DNA from: Fasciolopsis buskii
Taxonomy: Eukaryota; Platyhelminthes; Trematoda; Plagiorchiida; Fasciolidae
Reading direction: 5' to 3'
Assembly: GCA_008360955.1 (NCBI GenBank)
Contig: LUCM01007447.1
Coordinates: 29,310-93,309, forward strand
DNA length: 64,000 nt
Part shown: positions 23,540 through 36,340 of the stretch, piece by piece
How the letters are laid out: each line of letters starts with the position of its first letter
How positions within the stretch are numbered: position 1 is the first letter of the stretch
Position numbers and translations under genes: made by a program
Notes under the pieces: model-generated
What the model saw: the letters and a program-made list of their open reading frames with translations, nothing else
The model's database searches: none
What the model was told of the DNA's origin: nothing

Positions 23540-24640
23540 TGGTTTGGAGTGATTAGATCAAGGAACACACTTAGAGTTGCGCAAAATTGGTTGGTGGCCA
23601 TTTGGGGATCCACTGATAGAAAGAAACCATCACAAATATAACTACGAATTATAGAGGGAAGGTGGCTCCATGAGGCTCTGTGGTATGGTTTGGTGGAATC
23701 TGAGGAGGAGATAACGGACGTCAAAACTGAGAACTTGCAAACAATTTGGGAATGGTTACATCCTATTTATTTGTTTTCTGTGGATGTGCGCACCTGTGTT
23801 GCGCCAATTTTGAATATAAGATCTAGAATACTGTCGGCCCTTGTGGGTAGTGAAACACGCTGTGTCCGCCCACCCGGTTGTACACTGGAAACAAAGGCAG
23901 AAAGGCATTTTGAGGGAGGAGAAAGATGACTAGCAAATTCCTGGGGCGCTGCAATCGCCCGCTACTAGCTTAGGGACTGGAAGGTCGGCGGCCGCGTTAA
24001 GCGCGTCAGTTAGTGGTAAGAACTCTGACTGATGCGTGCTAGGGGGACGGTAGATGCAACTGATCAGTAAGTCCGAATGCCCGATAGCCACAGTCAGCCT
24101 TTCAGGTTAATAAATGTAGAGTGATTGCACCATGAGGCTGAAAGGGTTTCTCTTGTGTATATGAGACAGCCTTCCCCGCGCTTATTTATCCTGTCTTTCC
24201 TAAACGCATTGTAACCAATTAATGCANNNNNNNNNNNNNNNNNNNNNNNNNNNNNNNNNNNNNNNNNNNTGTCTCAGTGATAGAATGAAATCACATCTAC
24301 GTGTATACACCAACAGGCGCTGCGTGTGCACCTTATTTAGTATCGAGCGAGCATTTAATAGTAACAATGAAAATGGCGCAGTAGTAGTGGCATGTGAATG
24401 TGGATAACTAGAGTAAATGTCATCATGGACGTATGATTTCTGTTGGGGTGGAAAGTCATGGCGAGACAAGCAAGGAAGAATGGATGTTGGTGGTAAGGCC
24501 TTTGGGTGATTATGTCCTGTCACGCCTGATTCATAAGCTACGGTAGGTTCCAACCTGTTCGTTGGTATAGGCGATAAGCAACGTGCGTTTTTGTGGAGTG
24601 AAGAGGCTGTGCAACGATGATGGAGGGTACGGTATGGCTG
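23540..24640 (-). pseudogene. CR1-like EN domain (APE type), copy 3, split by N gap
   Basis: The N-terminus reads SLLLLNARSILNKVHTQRL, the standard CR1 endonuclease start, followed by YTRRCDFILS, where the N run begins. Beyond the gap the domain is shifted between frames and eroded; a GWADTACFTTHKG block near 23860 corresponds to 'GWTQHVTSPTR'. Any catalytic glutamate of the 'TETW' block would lie in or next to the gap, so it cannot be judged. Confidence 0.7.
24227..24269. other. assembly gap (43 N)
   Basis: A run of 43 undetermined bases lies inside the endonuclease of CR1 copy 3. The frame on both sides is open, so the true length of the missing piece decides whether the domain is shifted here. 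Confidence 0.99.
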
Positions 24641-24679
24641 AGGGAAAGAGAGGTGAAATAAGGGGTATCCTGACGGCAT

Positions 24680-26327
24680 TCATAGCATATCAATAGGTGG
24701 CAGGATGCTGGAAGGCCATAATTCTAGCTGACTAGAAGCCTCGAGATTTGGTCTGAGCAGGTGGGGAAGTCGGTGTTGGCAGATCGGCTTAAGCATTGTG
24801 TTTACAGGCTGTAGATGGTCAGTCAAGGGTAACTGCGAAAAGTGTGGTCTTGTCCAGATTTGCATATGGTTCGTACGTACGTTTTAGGAACAAGTGACGG
24901 GCCAGCACTAAGGAAATAAGTTTCAGTTCTGGGACGGTAACCGAGGTTAAAGTTTTGACTATTAAATAACGTCGTTCGACGGGGTAGCGAGAGATAGTTT
25001 TTAGTACCTCGGGGGTTTTGGCGCTGAAATAAGGAGATTGAGGTCTAACGGAGTTAGCCGCACCTCCTGAAAGGGCTGAGCTATGTGACCATGGTAGATC
25101 TAAAGGCACCGTGCTATTATTTATGGGCTTGGCGGGGATCTTAGGCGATGGAAGAGGTTTATGTTTCACGTGGACCTGTTATATTGGGGAGGGTTGCAAC
25201 GTCGTTGGTTGGAGAAAAGTCGCTTTCCTTGGTGTCAAGTACATCATTAGTCACTTAAGGACCTGCAGCCTGTGGGGGCAGGTTGAATTACAGGCACTGG
25301 CGTTGGCAATCGTACTGTAGAGCGGGTGTGGAGTGGAAGTGTGTTTGAGCCTAACTGAACAAGGTGGCGTTGTGTTGCTGTTGCCTAGGTGGGAGCGTTT
25401 GGACGGGGGAAGAAATGTGGGGGGCGAGCTCGATATTTCTAGGTCTACAAAGGTAGAGCTTGAACCCGTGGATGGTAATGGCTCTAATAATTTTCTGTTA
25501 GGCCGGCAAAGGGGTAAATGTTTTGGAGACACAATGCCCGTGCAATGTTTGGTGGTGGCATCTTGGAAGTCACGTGCGTGTGACTGGAGTCGTGCGAAGT
25601 GTTGGCAAAAATTTTCCTATCGAGGGGTGTTTTGTCTATGGCTATTTTTGTTTTTAAACGGCGCAGTTGCAGCAGTAAAGCTTTGCTTGCTGATGGAGAG
25701 CTTTGCTAGAATTTTTGTCTGGAACTGCACCATGAGGGGGCATCCAAGACGCCGTCTCCGCTTCCGCAGACTCGCTAACATACATGGTATGTGCGCCATG
25801 CCGCTAGCCGCCACGATTTGATCTCTAAGGCCGTTCATAAGAATGCGATCAGGGATGTTAAAGAAAATAACGTTACATGACCTGTCCACTCTACTAGATG
25901 TTTCGGATGCCGGCACATCCAGGAAGTTGCCAATGGCCACCAGGTCATGTTTGTCCAGCCGTGTCTCAGGGTTGATGAGATGCAAGCATTGAGATAGCGC
26001 GCTCCAGATTGTTAACATGATCCATTAAATTGGATAATCTTTAAAGATTTGTGCCCTGTCATGGGCTTCATCCACTAGGTCATTAAGTACTACGGAACAT
26101 TGGTTCATTGTTCCCAAACGAGGGCCAACTTTGGAGCGTCTTGTAGAGTTAGTTGCGCGACCAATGTCACTGGCGCGTTTGGCTTGCTGCTGAACACCAC
26201 GAGCCATTCTTCTCTTACTTTGAAATTTGGTTTGTGAAGAAAATCTAAGTAAGTTTGTGAAAGGCGACCACTTATAGTTGTTACGACTACAGTGATGACA
26301 AGATACTGTGTGTAATCGGGTCGGCAT
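24680..26327 (-). pseudogene. CR1-like ORF1 protein, copy 3
   Basis: The N-terminal piece (26327-26025) contains CHHC and a basic stretch, possibly the remains of a zinc-binding head. The next piece (26018-25617) holds SCNVIFFNIPDRILMNGL, HIPCMLASLRKRRRRL and CPLMVQFQTK, the best form of the ORF1 core shared by copies 1-3. Downstream pieces (25532-24680) are rich in proline, serine and threonine. The core arrangement (hydrophobic strand, NIP turn, arginine cluster, 'MVQF' strand) would suit an RNA-binding fold. That is an inference; no fold was tested. Confidence 0.65.
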
Positions 26328-26330
26328 ATT

Positions 26331-27151
26331 TCTTGTGGGTTAAATGCTAAGGATTACTGTAGAACGGCGTAAATTCTGAAAACTTCACAAGACTAAGTGG
26401 GCATCAGCGGTGGGGGCAAGTTATGTGTCTACAAAATGGGCAAGAGGGTGAACTTACAGGACAAAAATGCACTGTGACAGATGGTGGCCGTTAGATGCCT
26501 GGCTAAATTAAGCAACGTGCGACAATTTGACTCAAACCAAAACACCCTGAGTCACACTGAACCTCTGAACAGCAGGTTGATGTTTAGGGGTATGGAAACT
26601 TCTGGATAAAGAAATGAGTAGACAGGCCAAAAGATGCATCTACTCTTGAAGCAACTACGCAGACCGATTGAATTTGTGCGATGTGGAATAAAAGCGTTTA
26701 TGCTAAGGGCAAAACAGGGCTGAAAATGTGGCTGTGAATGCCTAGACAAAAATTTTCAAAATGAATGAACAGTGATCCAATCGTAAATTTCAATGATCAG
26801 AAAAATTAAGCTCATTTTTATGTGTGAGGAAATGATTTCTACTTAGCGGATAATGCCAGAATAAACATCCACGATGAAAACTCACGACGCGGGACGGTGT
26901 AGCGCACAATCGTTTTCTGTAACGCATGCTTTCCTAAGGCTTTCTCGACGTGCTGCAATGACCTTTACTTTTCTCAGGAACCTTAGACCTCTGGCATCAA
27001 TCGAAACGAGCCTAGTTCTATCTGGAACCATAGTTACTGTTGATGACAGCCTGCTCATACTCTCAGCAGGTAAATCAATACTTCCCGGTGGAACAAAACC
27101 GGCGCTATCAACCTAGCAACTGAAGTAATCAAATCCCTTCATGTTTCATGT
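26331..27151. other. unassigned spacer
   Basis: No supported gene. The plus-strand open stretch at 26874-27116 could be the eroded ORF1 start of CR1 copy 4, judged only by its position. Confidence 0.4.
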
Positions 27152-27689
27152 TTGGTTAGTCTCGTTGCCATTGTGACCGAACTTCTTGGCTCTAATCACG
27201 CTTACCTTCCACTGTCTTCATCTCGCCTCAAGAAAATGGAAAAATCACCGCCAGGAAAATTACCATGCTGGGGCAAAACCGCATACTGGCATCGTAGATG
27301 TAAAAAACCTAGTATTTCAACAGTTATTCCCTGCCAAAGGCCCTCGATGTTGTGTCCTAGTAGCGGAGACACCGGCCTATGGCCTCTATTTGGCGTACCT
27401 CTACCGTCATAACGCCATTACTGCCAACTTCAACTTAACGGCTCTCCGGCCCAAGTATGAGCACTGTACTCCAACCCGCTAATGTCTATTTTTCGTTCAG
27501 GCCTACACAGCCAGAGAATTTCCTTTGTCTCCCTCCCTCCTGAGTCACTACAACCTAATTATTCCTGCCCAGACCCACTTCCCCTGTGTTTTCCTTCACG
27601 CCTGTCGCCCAGAAACCTCGCGTCACCCAAACTGGTTATGTATTCTTAATACTCCGGAACTTTCATGCACTACCTCTATGCGCCTCCAC

Positions 27690-28425
27690 TCAATAGCACT
27701 GCAACCCTCATTTTTACGCTGCCTCACTGTCGTTCTACACTAATCAAGTTCGGTAGCTTGAAATACTTTGCTGCGTCCTCTAATCAGAACACTATCGTCA
27801 TCATTGAGTCATGGCGTAACGACGAAACACCTAATAACGTGAGTTCTCTTGCCGGATACCAATTTTTGGAGGTACTAGAAATGACCACCGTAGGGGGCGG
27901 TTGCCCTGCCTAAGTGAGACAAGACATATCATTCTCCGTTCTCAAGCATCCAAAGCTTAAACTTATCTGAGGAACAACATGGGCCACTGTCAAGAAGTCT
28001 TCCTGTATTACCCATATAATTCATTTATTGCCCTCCATCCGATAGCAAAATAGGTCCCCCCCCTATTGTCGAATTCATTTGACTCCCCATTAGCACCCAA
28101 AATTTATTTCGAGGACTTCAATCTTCCCGGCGTACCATGGTTCAAGAGTACGCCACCACCAAACCAAGCATCGTTTGTCTTCCGCTTACATCATAGTGGT
28201 TGTGCGCAGCATGTAACATCACTCACTAGAAATACTAATATGTTAGACCTCATCTTTGCACATAATGAACACCACACCTCGGTTTACTTTGGAAGCATTT
28301 TTCCAAAGACCGATCGCAGAGTAGTTCATGATCGGTTGATGCCTATAATGCCCTCCCGAATAATACTAACGATACAACACCCCCACCCCATTTTAACTGG
28401 CAACTGTTACCCACTAGCGGGTTAA
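27690..28425 (+). pseudogene. CR1-like EN domain (APE type), copy 4
   Basis: The first half (27665-27913) ends with VIIESWRNDETPNNVSSLAG and MTTVGGGCPA, matching the 'TESWLNDEIPDS... GRGGGCLLYV' pattern of CR1 endonucleases, with the glutamate kept. The second half (28066-28425) contains YFEDFNLPGVPWF, where the GDFN glycine has become glutamate, and QHVTSLTRNTNMLDLIFA. The final SDH block is not clear. A frameshifted spacer separates the halves. Confidence 0.8.
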
Positions 28426-28429
28426 GGAC

Positions 28430-29865
28430 CGAGGAAGCTTTTTGCTAGCAGCTGACCCACAGAAGGCTGCAGATGGATTTTATTGCAACATTGGCAGCTG
28501 TGTTTTTAAAAGGACCGATAACAAATGAATAATCCAAAATCTTCACAAATTACCTACTTGAAAGCCAAATATATTTAGCGGTAGCGGCTTCTTCCACTGA
28601 TACATGAATTTTCCAAGTTTATTTTTTTGCGCCGTCTGTCTGAAACTATCTCTTGTCTAAGTGATTCTCTACTTCGTACAAAAGCTGAGGTATCAAAATC
28701 ACCATAAAGCACTGCATGAATCATGAACACGTGAAAGGCAGCTCACATCGAACTTTCTAATTTTGCCGAATCGTAAGTCTGTGACAACTCTAAAAGGTAG
28801 CTGCGGCGTTCAGTCAATAGTTCGCCTTATCCATGACCCAAGCTGCAGTCAGTGGCACACCGCAATTACAGAATAGGAATAACCCTGCCCCTCTACCGTG
28901 TCTCTTGAAGTTACGACTATGGCAAGACAGATTATCTCAAATCGAGGAGTCGCCAAGGCCTCGAAGGTACCTCCCCAAAAACTGTTGTTAGTAGTGGCCC
29001 TAAATTTCCCTTGCTATTGCTTAACATCTTTATACTTTCAATGAAATCTGGAGTATTTCCGATTGGCCGGAAGCATTCTGTAATAACTACCCACCATCAG
29101 AAGGGATCTTTGTGTGATATTTTTCCAATTATCGTCCTATAAACCAGAAGCCTGTTGTATCCGGGGTGACGGAAATGGTGGTGTAAAGTTCCATCGTGAA
29201 CAACCTCCCAGTCTCCAGACGTTCAACAACAAGAAGCACGGATTTCTCCAATAACGTTTATGCTCAACCTGCCGCTTTGGCTTCTCTAACCTTACCCTCC
29301 TAGCAAATCAGGTTATGACTCCCGCAGTCGTCTACCTTGACATGTCTGAGATCATTGACCGTGTCTCTCAACCAAAGTTAGCGCTGTTGGCGTCACCGAT
29401 CCTCTTGTATCCTGGCTCTCGTCCTACCTGACCCAAAGATCACAGCTGGTCGCCATAGATGGCATTAACCCTAATTACGGGACTGTTACCAGTACCGTTA
29501 TAGGCAGCAGCCCATTTTTCCCCGTTATTCCTTATGTATAATAAAGATTCACTAAATAAAATATCTCACCTTGTCTCCTGCCTGTTTATTGATGGCACGA
29601 AAACAGCTGACCCCCCAAGCCCAATGACGTTAGTATCGCGATTAGAGGAATCTGTGCTAATGTGTCTGCTTCATCATCCTGGATGATGATCTTTACCAAA
29701 AAGAGCGAAATAATGAAATATAGGTGTACATTACCTGAAGATTCAGTTATACTACGCGGATCTCATGTGGCATGTAGATCCACTATTCATGACCTTGATC
29801 TCAACTTCTCAGCCTCTTTAAATTTCTCAGAGCAGGTAAATGTTCACTCGGCTAACACTAATTAA
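28430..29865 (+). pseudogene. CR1-like reverse transcriptase, copy 4
   Basis: Only scattered blocks survive: PVVSGVTEM near 29160, QHGF-like debris near 29240, DPLVSWLSSYLTQRSQLVA near 29400-29460 followed by VTSTVIGSSPFFPVIPYV (equivalent to 'VTSGVIQGSVLGPLLFLLYI'). The catalytic box now reads FIDG at 29585-29596, with the second aspartate lost. The open piece at 29662-29865 corresponds to the region after the box. No functional enzyme can be encoded. Confidence 0.72.
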
Positions 29866-30120
29866 AGTATAGGTCTGATGTTTCATAAAATGAAACTACC
29901 GGACAACATAAGTTGATGCCGTGTTCTGTTTATCTTCTTCATGCCGTCCTCATCCAGTCAGGGCTTCTTCTTTTAACGAAGCATTTCAATTTGCTCTTCC
30001 CACGAACTTCCATTAATTCAGCATTCGCCTTCTTTCTCGGTCGTTCCGTAAATTCCCCTCAAAATATTTATCCCGGCCCGTTTTCCTTTTCACCTCCAAG
30101 TCTTCCAATCTTAGGATAAC

Positions 30121-31103
30121 GACAAATTATCCTTTTTCATAAAATTTACCTTCGCTTCAAGTGACTCACATAAAAGACGCTGTGCAAGTCATGAACGGCA
30201 ATTACGCATTGCAGTGTCTTCGGTACCAACCCCGGCACGTGCTCCACAACAACAGTTGTACTGTTCCCTGTGACTGCTCATCCTAGCTTTCCATTTTCTT
30301 AGCTCTGTGCATTGAAGCCCCTGCTGCAACAAAAACAAGGTCATGGATTACGAAGGTGAGGGAAACAGGCCACACCCGGCAGTCGCGAAAACTTGTCAGT
30401 ATGCGTAAAATTGTGATATGGTGGAGGAGTTACGGAAAGTTTCTCAATCGGCTCAACTAGACCTCTCTTAGGAAAAGTTAAATAATAAAATTTTAAACCG
30501 TTGGTAAAGAAAATGGGCCACCGTCAACATTGGCTTTGTCTTCCATCAACTTAGACAATCCTGCAAGAGCAAAATCCTGAAACTGCCCGTATCTGCTTGA
30601 TATGCCAAGGGATTTTACGCCGTAGGCCTAAGGGAACATTAAGCGCTAGACTGTCCGCAGTTATCCATAGTCCCGCTTATCTACGTTTCTCTCCAACCTA
30701 CTGCCTCCCACATGCACGCCGAGCACGTATGCTTACTTCCTCTACAACAGCCGTCATATCAAACTGCATATCAAACTACAAAATCGGCATATCCTCAAGC
30801 TGACACTCCTTGACACTCTTCGCTTCCTTCTTTCACATGGGAACACCTGCTATCAGGACTCTAAAACTGAACAGTGCTACTGTTCCCTTAATACTATTTA
30901 TTCTAAACCAGCTGATGGCAAACGCTCCAACGTGGTCCCTAATTCATTTTTATCCGCAAAATATACCGGCGATTGCCCCCATTCAAACTTTGCTCTATTT
31001 ATTTGAGTCACTGATGACGAAACACCCTCCGCTTCCCCTGATCTGGTTAGTCCCCAAACGATAGACTTTCTTTTATCTTCATTTTATTTTTGCCCATCTC
31101 TGT
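30121..31103. other. unassigned, leads into a short LINE-type tail
   Basis: Plus-strand open stretches at 30597-30803 and 30810-31064 have no recognised domain. They precede a fragment of the shared 3' tail and may be its body. Confidence 0.35.
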
Positions 31104-31145
31104 AACAACTCGGGTTTCTCTCATCCTGTAACCTCTCGCATTCTC
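31104..31145 (+). repeat. LINE-type 3' tail, partial third copy
   Basis: The blocks AACAACTCGGGTTTCTCTC and CATCCTGTAACCTCTCGCAT match the beginning of the tails at 16035 and 19002. The distal AAATCAAGAAATA part is missing. Confidence 0.45.
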
Positions 31146-34100
31146 CAGGTTCCACATGGGTATCTTGCCTCCTGGCCCGAATGTATTCATCAGGTTAACG
31201 AAGGGTGAGGCTCCAACCATTCACCGGTGTTTCTAATTAAAATTTGCGTTCCATCACATCCCATCTGAGAATCCAAAAGAACCTGATGCACTAGCGCAGT
31301 ATAAACAGTGCCCAAGATAAACCCTTGGTGACCTTCGGGTAAATGGATCGGTCCGAACGACTTTAGGGTTGATCTACCTTTGGCACACCACCATGTCCAA
31401 CGCTGTCCAACCCGTGGACTTGTTGGTGCGAGGAATATGTCTTCCCCCGGTAACCATTCACTCGCATAATTTTCAGCCTCCTTATTCAACTATTTATATC
31501 CCCTTTGCCACTCCCCATGAGCCCTCAACTGGGACGTCTCCCAGAGTCTTGTCTCCTGTATTATTTCCCACTGTCTAGTCGCACTACGGACACTACCCCC
31601 AGGTAGATCAGAAAGATCTACTTTTCAGGCTGCGCGAAAGAAAAACCATGAAGTTAGCCAACGATATCCGCCAATGACAACCCCGAAGTCTGCTCGGAAC
31701 TATGGGATGCGTAATGTGAACTTCAACCACAACAAGCCGTGAGCACACAAGTTTTCTGGCTGCAGTGCTTGACCTGACTGCAGCTAACACGCCTATCCTA
31801 TCAGGAGCGGACATTCATCAAAGGGCATACACATCAACACTGTTTCAGTTTTGGTTATACCTCCAAACACCTTTTTCATTTCCCCACTGAATGGAGCCAA
31901 AATCATCCAACCTCATTCCGCAATGCCACCGAATATTTCATTTGACGTACTGCCCACTTCCCCTTGTTTCCTCCGCCCACTTGATGGAGCTTTCTCTCTC
32001 CGAGCCCTCAAACAACAGTTCACCATTATTCACATTACTGTTATGCTCCACTCCTCATATCAATACGGATGTCCTCGATTCCTTGGTTGCCGAAACCACC
32101 AAACAACGCACCTTCTTTTTGTTTCTATTCCCATTTCCATGAAACTTGTTTAGTAATCACCCCCGTCTTTTTCCCACAGTCATTTTATCGAGGTTTGCAA
32201 ACTTTTAGCCCATAACTCATGATTCCTTGAATTTCTCTGTCGCAAATAATCATCCGCAAGCATTGCATATAATTGCTAAATTTTGGGCATTTTGGCCACA
32301 TCCTGACATTTACCACTAAGCTTAAAACGAACTCTGCGCCTGCAGAACGCTCCATTGGGGTATCTAAATGTTAGACAATGTGTTAAACCTCACTTATGTC
32401 AACCTGCTGGTGACCATGTGAAATCTTAACCGATCCGTCTCTTTGAATTCGCTTTTGAGCTATGCTCCCTGATAGATTTTGTTACTCCGTTCTAAGGTTC
32501 CACCATGCAATCAGTCATCTTGCTTGGAGTTTTTGATGCATATGACCGCTCAACTTATAAGTGATCCTTCCAGTAACGCTATTACACAGGGAAAAGGGCG
32601 TGGGACATTCATTTCGGTGGGTTGACCTGAACTGCGACGTACAGACTGAAGGCCACGTTCTGACCGCGCGACCCTCTGAGCATTCTCGTCTCCCTTTTAA
32701 GCCAATGTTGCACTACTAAAAGTTCTACAACTATAAAGCTCCAGGAAGAACTCCAAAATCATGAACCAATGAAAAAGATAGTTCTACGTAGATTTCTCCT
32801 TTGATGGCGTGAAACCGATCCAACCCAGAATAATAAATTAATTTAGAAGGGACAGTTGAGACAAGTGGGTTTCACCTGACGAAGTGGATGTTGATCGTCA
32901 GACGGCCGCTGCAGGCTATGAGAGGTAATGAAAGCGGCGTTAATGCGTCCCATGAATTGAAACTTCTATGGCTAGGTGGAGGGCAGAATTGGAATTGTAA
33001 GGCAACAAACGAATGGCAGGCTTGAAAAAGGGTAGGAGGAGAGACAGTTCTTCCAGAACCGTTCTAGGTGGAGATTAAGATCAGCAAACAACAGCAAATG
33101 AGGGTAAGTAGATGGTCTCGCCATGTCAGAAACCGATTTTTACTTCGCGATGAAGATAATCAGATGGAGAAACATAACTTGCACGTAATAAAACTTGGCG
33201 GAAGGGCTCATTTGATGCGTAAAAGCTACCTGTTTCTCTGGGTGTAATCCAAGTTAGTTTGACGCAGTACAATTCCATCACTGCGTCACGTGAATACTCT
33301 TTTAATCCTTTGAAGACTATAAGTTTAATTCGAGGTAGGCAGGGAAATGGCCCATTGATATCTGTGGGTTTTTACACCACTGGATAAGCTCAGCCAGTCG
33401 TTTTGTTACATGAGCTCAATCTTCTTTGTCCGGTTTTTAGTTTTGAGGTATAAGAATGTGGGCTTCACTGTGGAGTGATTGACAATCCATGAAAGAACAC
33501 CACCTATCATGTTCTCACTTGAGGCTGCGCCGGGCCCCACATCGCTCATCAAATGGCACAACAACTGCATCCACATCTGAATCTTATGTGAAGGTTCAGG
33601 TAAACCCGGTGATGACAGCAGTATGCCTGTTGCCTATGTGACATTTAGAGCTGCAAAGCAACCTTCCAAAGCGGAATACGGCATTCGCCAACAAACGAAA
33701 ATAAATTCCAACACACTTCTGCGATAAACTTTGCGATCGCAGTTTAATCACGGAAGATTTCGCAGCAGAAGAAGATGGGGAAAGGCAATCGTACTAAGAC
33801 CAAGGACGATGTCTACAACCACAGCTTATGCCTAGAGGCACTGCGTCTATCGCTATAAGTAGGTTATTCCCAAGGCCGGGCCAAAACCGTGCATTAATGC
33901 AAGGTTATCAGCTGAAATAAAAAGAGATCATGGGCAATAGTATCCAAAAGGAATTTTAGTTTTTACCAGTTGCTATTTATTAAGTGCGTTTCAGCAAAAT
34001 CACGGATGTGGAAAGTATAGCTAACAGAGATTTAGAGGGCTTTATGGCGATGTGGGCGGTCATCAGGTGAAAATATTTCGGTGTAAAACGAAGAAGACAA

Positions 34101-34290
34101 GAATGACGTGCTTTTTTAGAGACTGCAAACTAAAAAATGAGGTCTAGGCGAAGCACCGAATGTGAAGACGCCGATCGGAAATTAAATCAGCCGGCAAGCG
34201 TGAAACTTAGCAGCAGAAGCGGGACAACGACAACAGGCATTATCCAAAGTTAGCAATTCAAACAGGTATGTCATAAAGACTTTGGAGGTT
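31146..34290. other. unassigned stretch
   Basis: Plus-strand pieces at 31369-32153 are serine- and proline-rich and could be ORF1 debris. The minus strand around 33000-33110 has a pyrimidine-rich leader-like tract. I found no RT, integrase, tRNA or splice-supported exon. Confidence 0.4.
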
Positions 34291-35475
34291 TTTTGGCAAT
34301 GCTGCCAATGTGATCTCTGTCACTTTTGTAGCCTATTCTAAGGCGATGTTGACAAACGAGGAAGGCAGGGAAATTCCGTTCAAGGGTTACTGCCAGGCTT
34401 TTTACGTGACTGAGCCGAAGGGAGTGTTGGGTAGGATGCAAACGGACGCTTCAAATAACATGAATATGTATACGCAAATACAAAAAATTGTCAGAAAATT
34501 ACCTGAGCAATTGGGCCAGAATGTCTGTAGGGTTGCGGTAGACTTGCGCATAGAAATTTTAAATTGGACATTAAGTTTAAAAGGCTAGCAGTTTATGCCC
34601 TTTGTTTACCCACCGTTCTGGTTACGTTGAGGTCAAAAGTAGATGCATGAGCCTAACGTTTGAGGCCGTTTCATGGGTGGCACAAAAGTTATGACGCTGG
34701 ATAGTGGTTCGGAGTGAAGCAGAGCGGTGATAGAGTAAGCGTTTGGCCACAAGGCAGGAGCTTAACGGATGGTAGCTTGCAAGGGGTCTTGGATCTTGCG
34801 CCCCTAATTTCAAATATAGCCACAAGTCTATATAGCCTATGGAAGTTTGGACTAGGCTGATGTTGGAACCAATTGAGTTCATGGAAATGGAGGCCGCATT
34901 GTGTTTACACCCGTGTGTGCTTATGACGATAGGCGTTTGAAAAGGAATCTGAGATTCAACTTCACAGAATTTAGCCAAAGGGGTCAGTTTTAAATGGCTC
35001 TTATAGTTCTCTGTCATAGGAGCTTGAGGTTGGACTGAGAAGTTTCCTTGTCAATGGCCGTAGTGTTTTTTTCACCGCATCAAGGTCAGCTATGAGCATG
35101 TTCGAGAAAATCATCGGGAAGTACTCCATCTGTCACCCATCATTTGATCCGCATACGATCAGTTTACAGTTTACAGCACCGAATGCTTTCCATTAAGGCC
35201 GTTTATTCTGGTTACGTTCTTCATTCGGCAAATCAGGTGCTCACGCAAGCTGAATGGGCAAGAGTATTTCAGACCCAGGCGTTATACACATTGGGTAGTC
35301 GGTGTAGGGGGCCTTTTACAACGAACCTGCCTGGTGCATGTGACGGTTATATGCCGCAGTAGAGTTTTCAGTCGCAGGGAACTGCATCGCTCAATGCCTA
35401 CACGAATCGCATCGTAGGTTTACATTTTAGCATGATTTTGGCCAAATCCTGGACTGTTGGATGTGTCCTGAAAGA

Positions 35476-36340
35476 TCAGACGGGCTTGAAACCGTTGGCA
35501 AATAAGAAGGCTGTCCCGTGGCTTACTGCTCCAAAGGCGTCACTTATGTAGGGCAAGAATAGTAAGCAGCCAGGGGCGCTGCTTTCTAGCACAACTCTAG
35601 CAATTGTTTGGGGTTGAAATTGGGTTCTTTTGATCCTGAGGACCTGAGGGATGTCAGGGTAGGACGTTAACCAAGAGTGAGGCCGATCTACTAACTCGTA
35701 GACTTTGACCTTTAGAAGCAATCGTGCATCGGGCGCTCGATCAAATGTTTTGTTATGTCGAGGGAAGTAATTATACTTGCTTTTTCCCATCGGCTTCCGC
35801 AGCGACCATGGGGAAAAAGTAAAGGTGACATGAGGTACAGGATCTGCACTTGAGAAAGCCATGCTGGGATTTATTGATTAAGTTGCCGGTGGCGAGATAG
35901 CCAAGTAGCTGTTCCTTGAGAATCCTCTCCATGAATCCGAAAAAATTCGTGGGTAAGTTATTGAACGATAATTTTGTGGATTGTTTATTGGTCCTTCTTG
36001 TGGGGAATAATAACGGTGGAGGCTCTATACTGAACGGGTTATACCCAATTCAAGTAGTAATGGTAAACAGGGTTGAGATTAGATGCCACGATGGGTTTGC
36101 CAAAGCGGGACAGGACAGGATGCACCTGGCCCAGGTCGGTAAATCGGCCTGACATGGGCTAGAGGCTTCTTTATTTTCCAGGTATTTAACAAGGTAGACC
36201 AAATTGCTTGTTCGTTCGCCTAAGGGGCATAAGCAAATCTGTGGCGTGGGCGGCAATAAGAGTAGAAGGGAAATGCGGGTTGAAAGCTTTGGATAGTTGG
36301 TTGGATTCGGCTGCAGGGGACGGCTTGCTTCGGCATACAC
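35476..36340 (-). pseudogene. CR1-like reverse transcriptase, copy 5
   Basis: The fingers are visible near 35960-35870 as FMERILKEQLLGYLATG and NLINKSQHGFLKC. The open piece at 35862-35476 carries motif A as NKTFDRAPDARLLLKV (usual SKAFDRVPHARLLL; only one aspartate is visible), then LTSYPDIPQVLRIKRTQF, an altered VVLESSAPGCLLFLPYIS (usual VVQGSVLGPLLFLLYIN), SDAFGAVSHGTAFLF, and the catalytic box as FANG at 35491-35502. Both aspartates of the box are gone, replaced by asparagine and glycine. The enzyme would copy element RNA in an intact copy; here it is dead. Confidence 0.85.

Larger units (their letters stand above)
21600..26330 (-). mobile_element. CR1-like non-LTR retrotransposon, copy 3 (near full length, dead)
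   Basis: Read on the minus strand, the complete CR1 order is present: ORF1 (26327-24680), endonuclease (about 24640-23540) and reverse transcriptase with its C-terminal block (23539-about 21620). Numerous frameshifts and substitutions break each part. A run of N interrupts the start of the endonuclease. It is nearest in sequence to copy 2. Confidence 0.87.
27152..30120 (+). mobile_element. CR1-like non-LTR retrotransposon, copy 4 (strongly decayed)
   Basis: Plus-strand remnants appear in order: possible ORF1 pieces (27152-27480), endonuclease (27690-28425) and reverse transcriptase (about 28430-29870). There are many stops and frameshifts, more than in copies 1-3. The end near 30120 is set only by loss of recognisable protein. 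Confidence 0.75.

Noticed and set aside
25333..25821. 162-codon plus-strand open stretch
   Set aside because: It lies antisense to the ORF1 of CR1 copy 3, has a low-complexity translation and no domain; it is a shadow of the real (dead) ORF.
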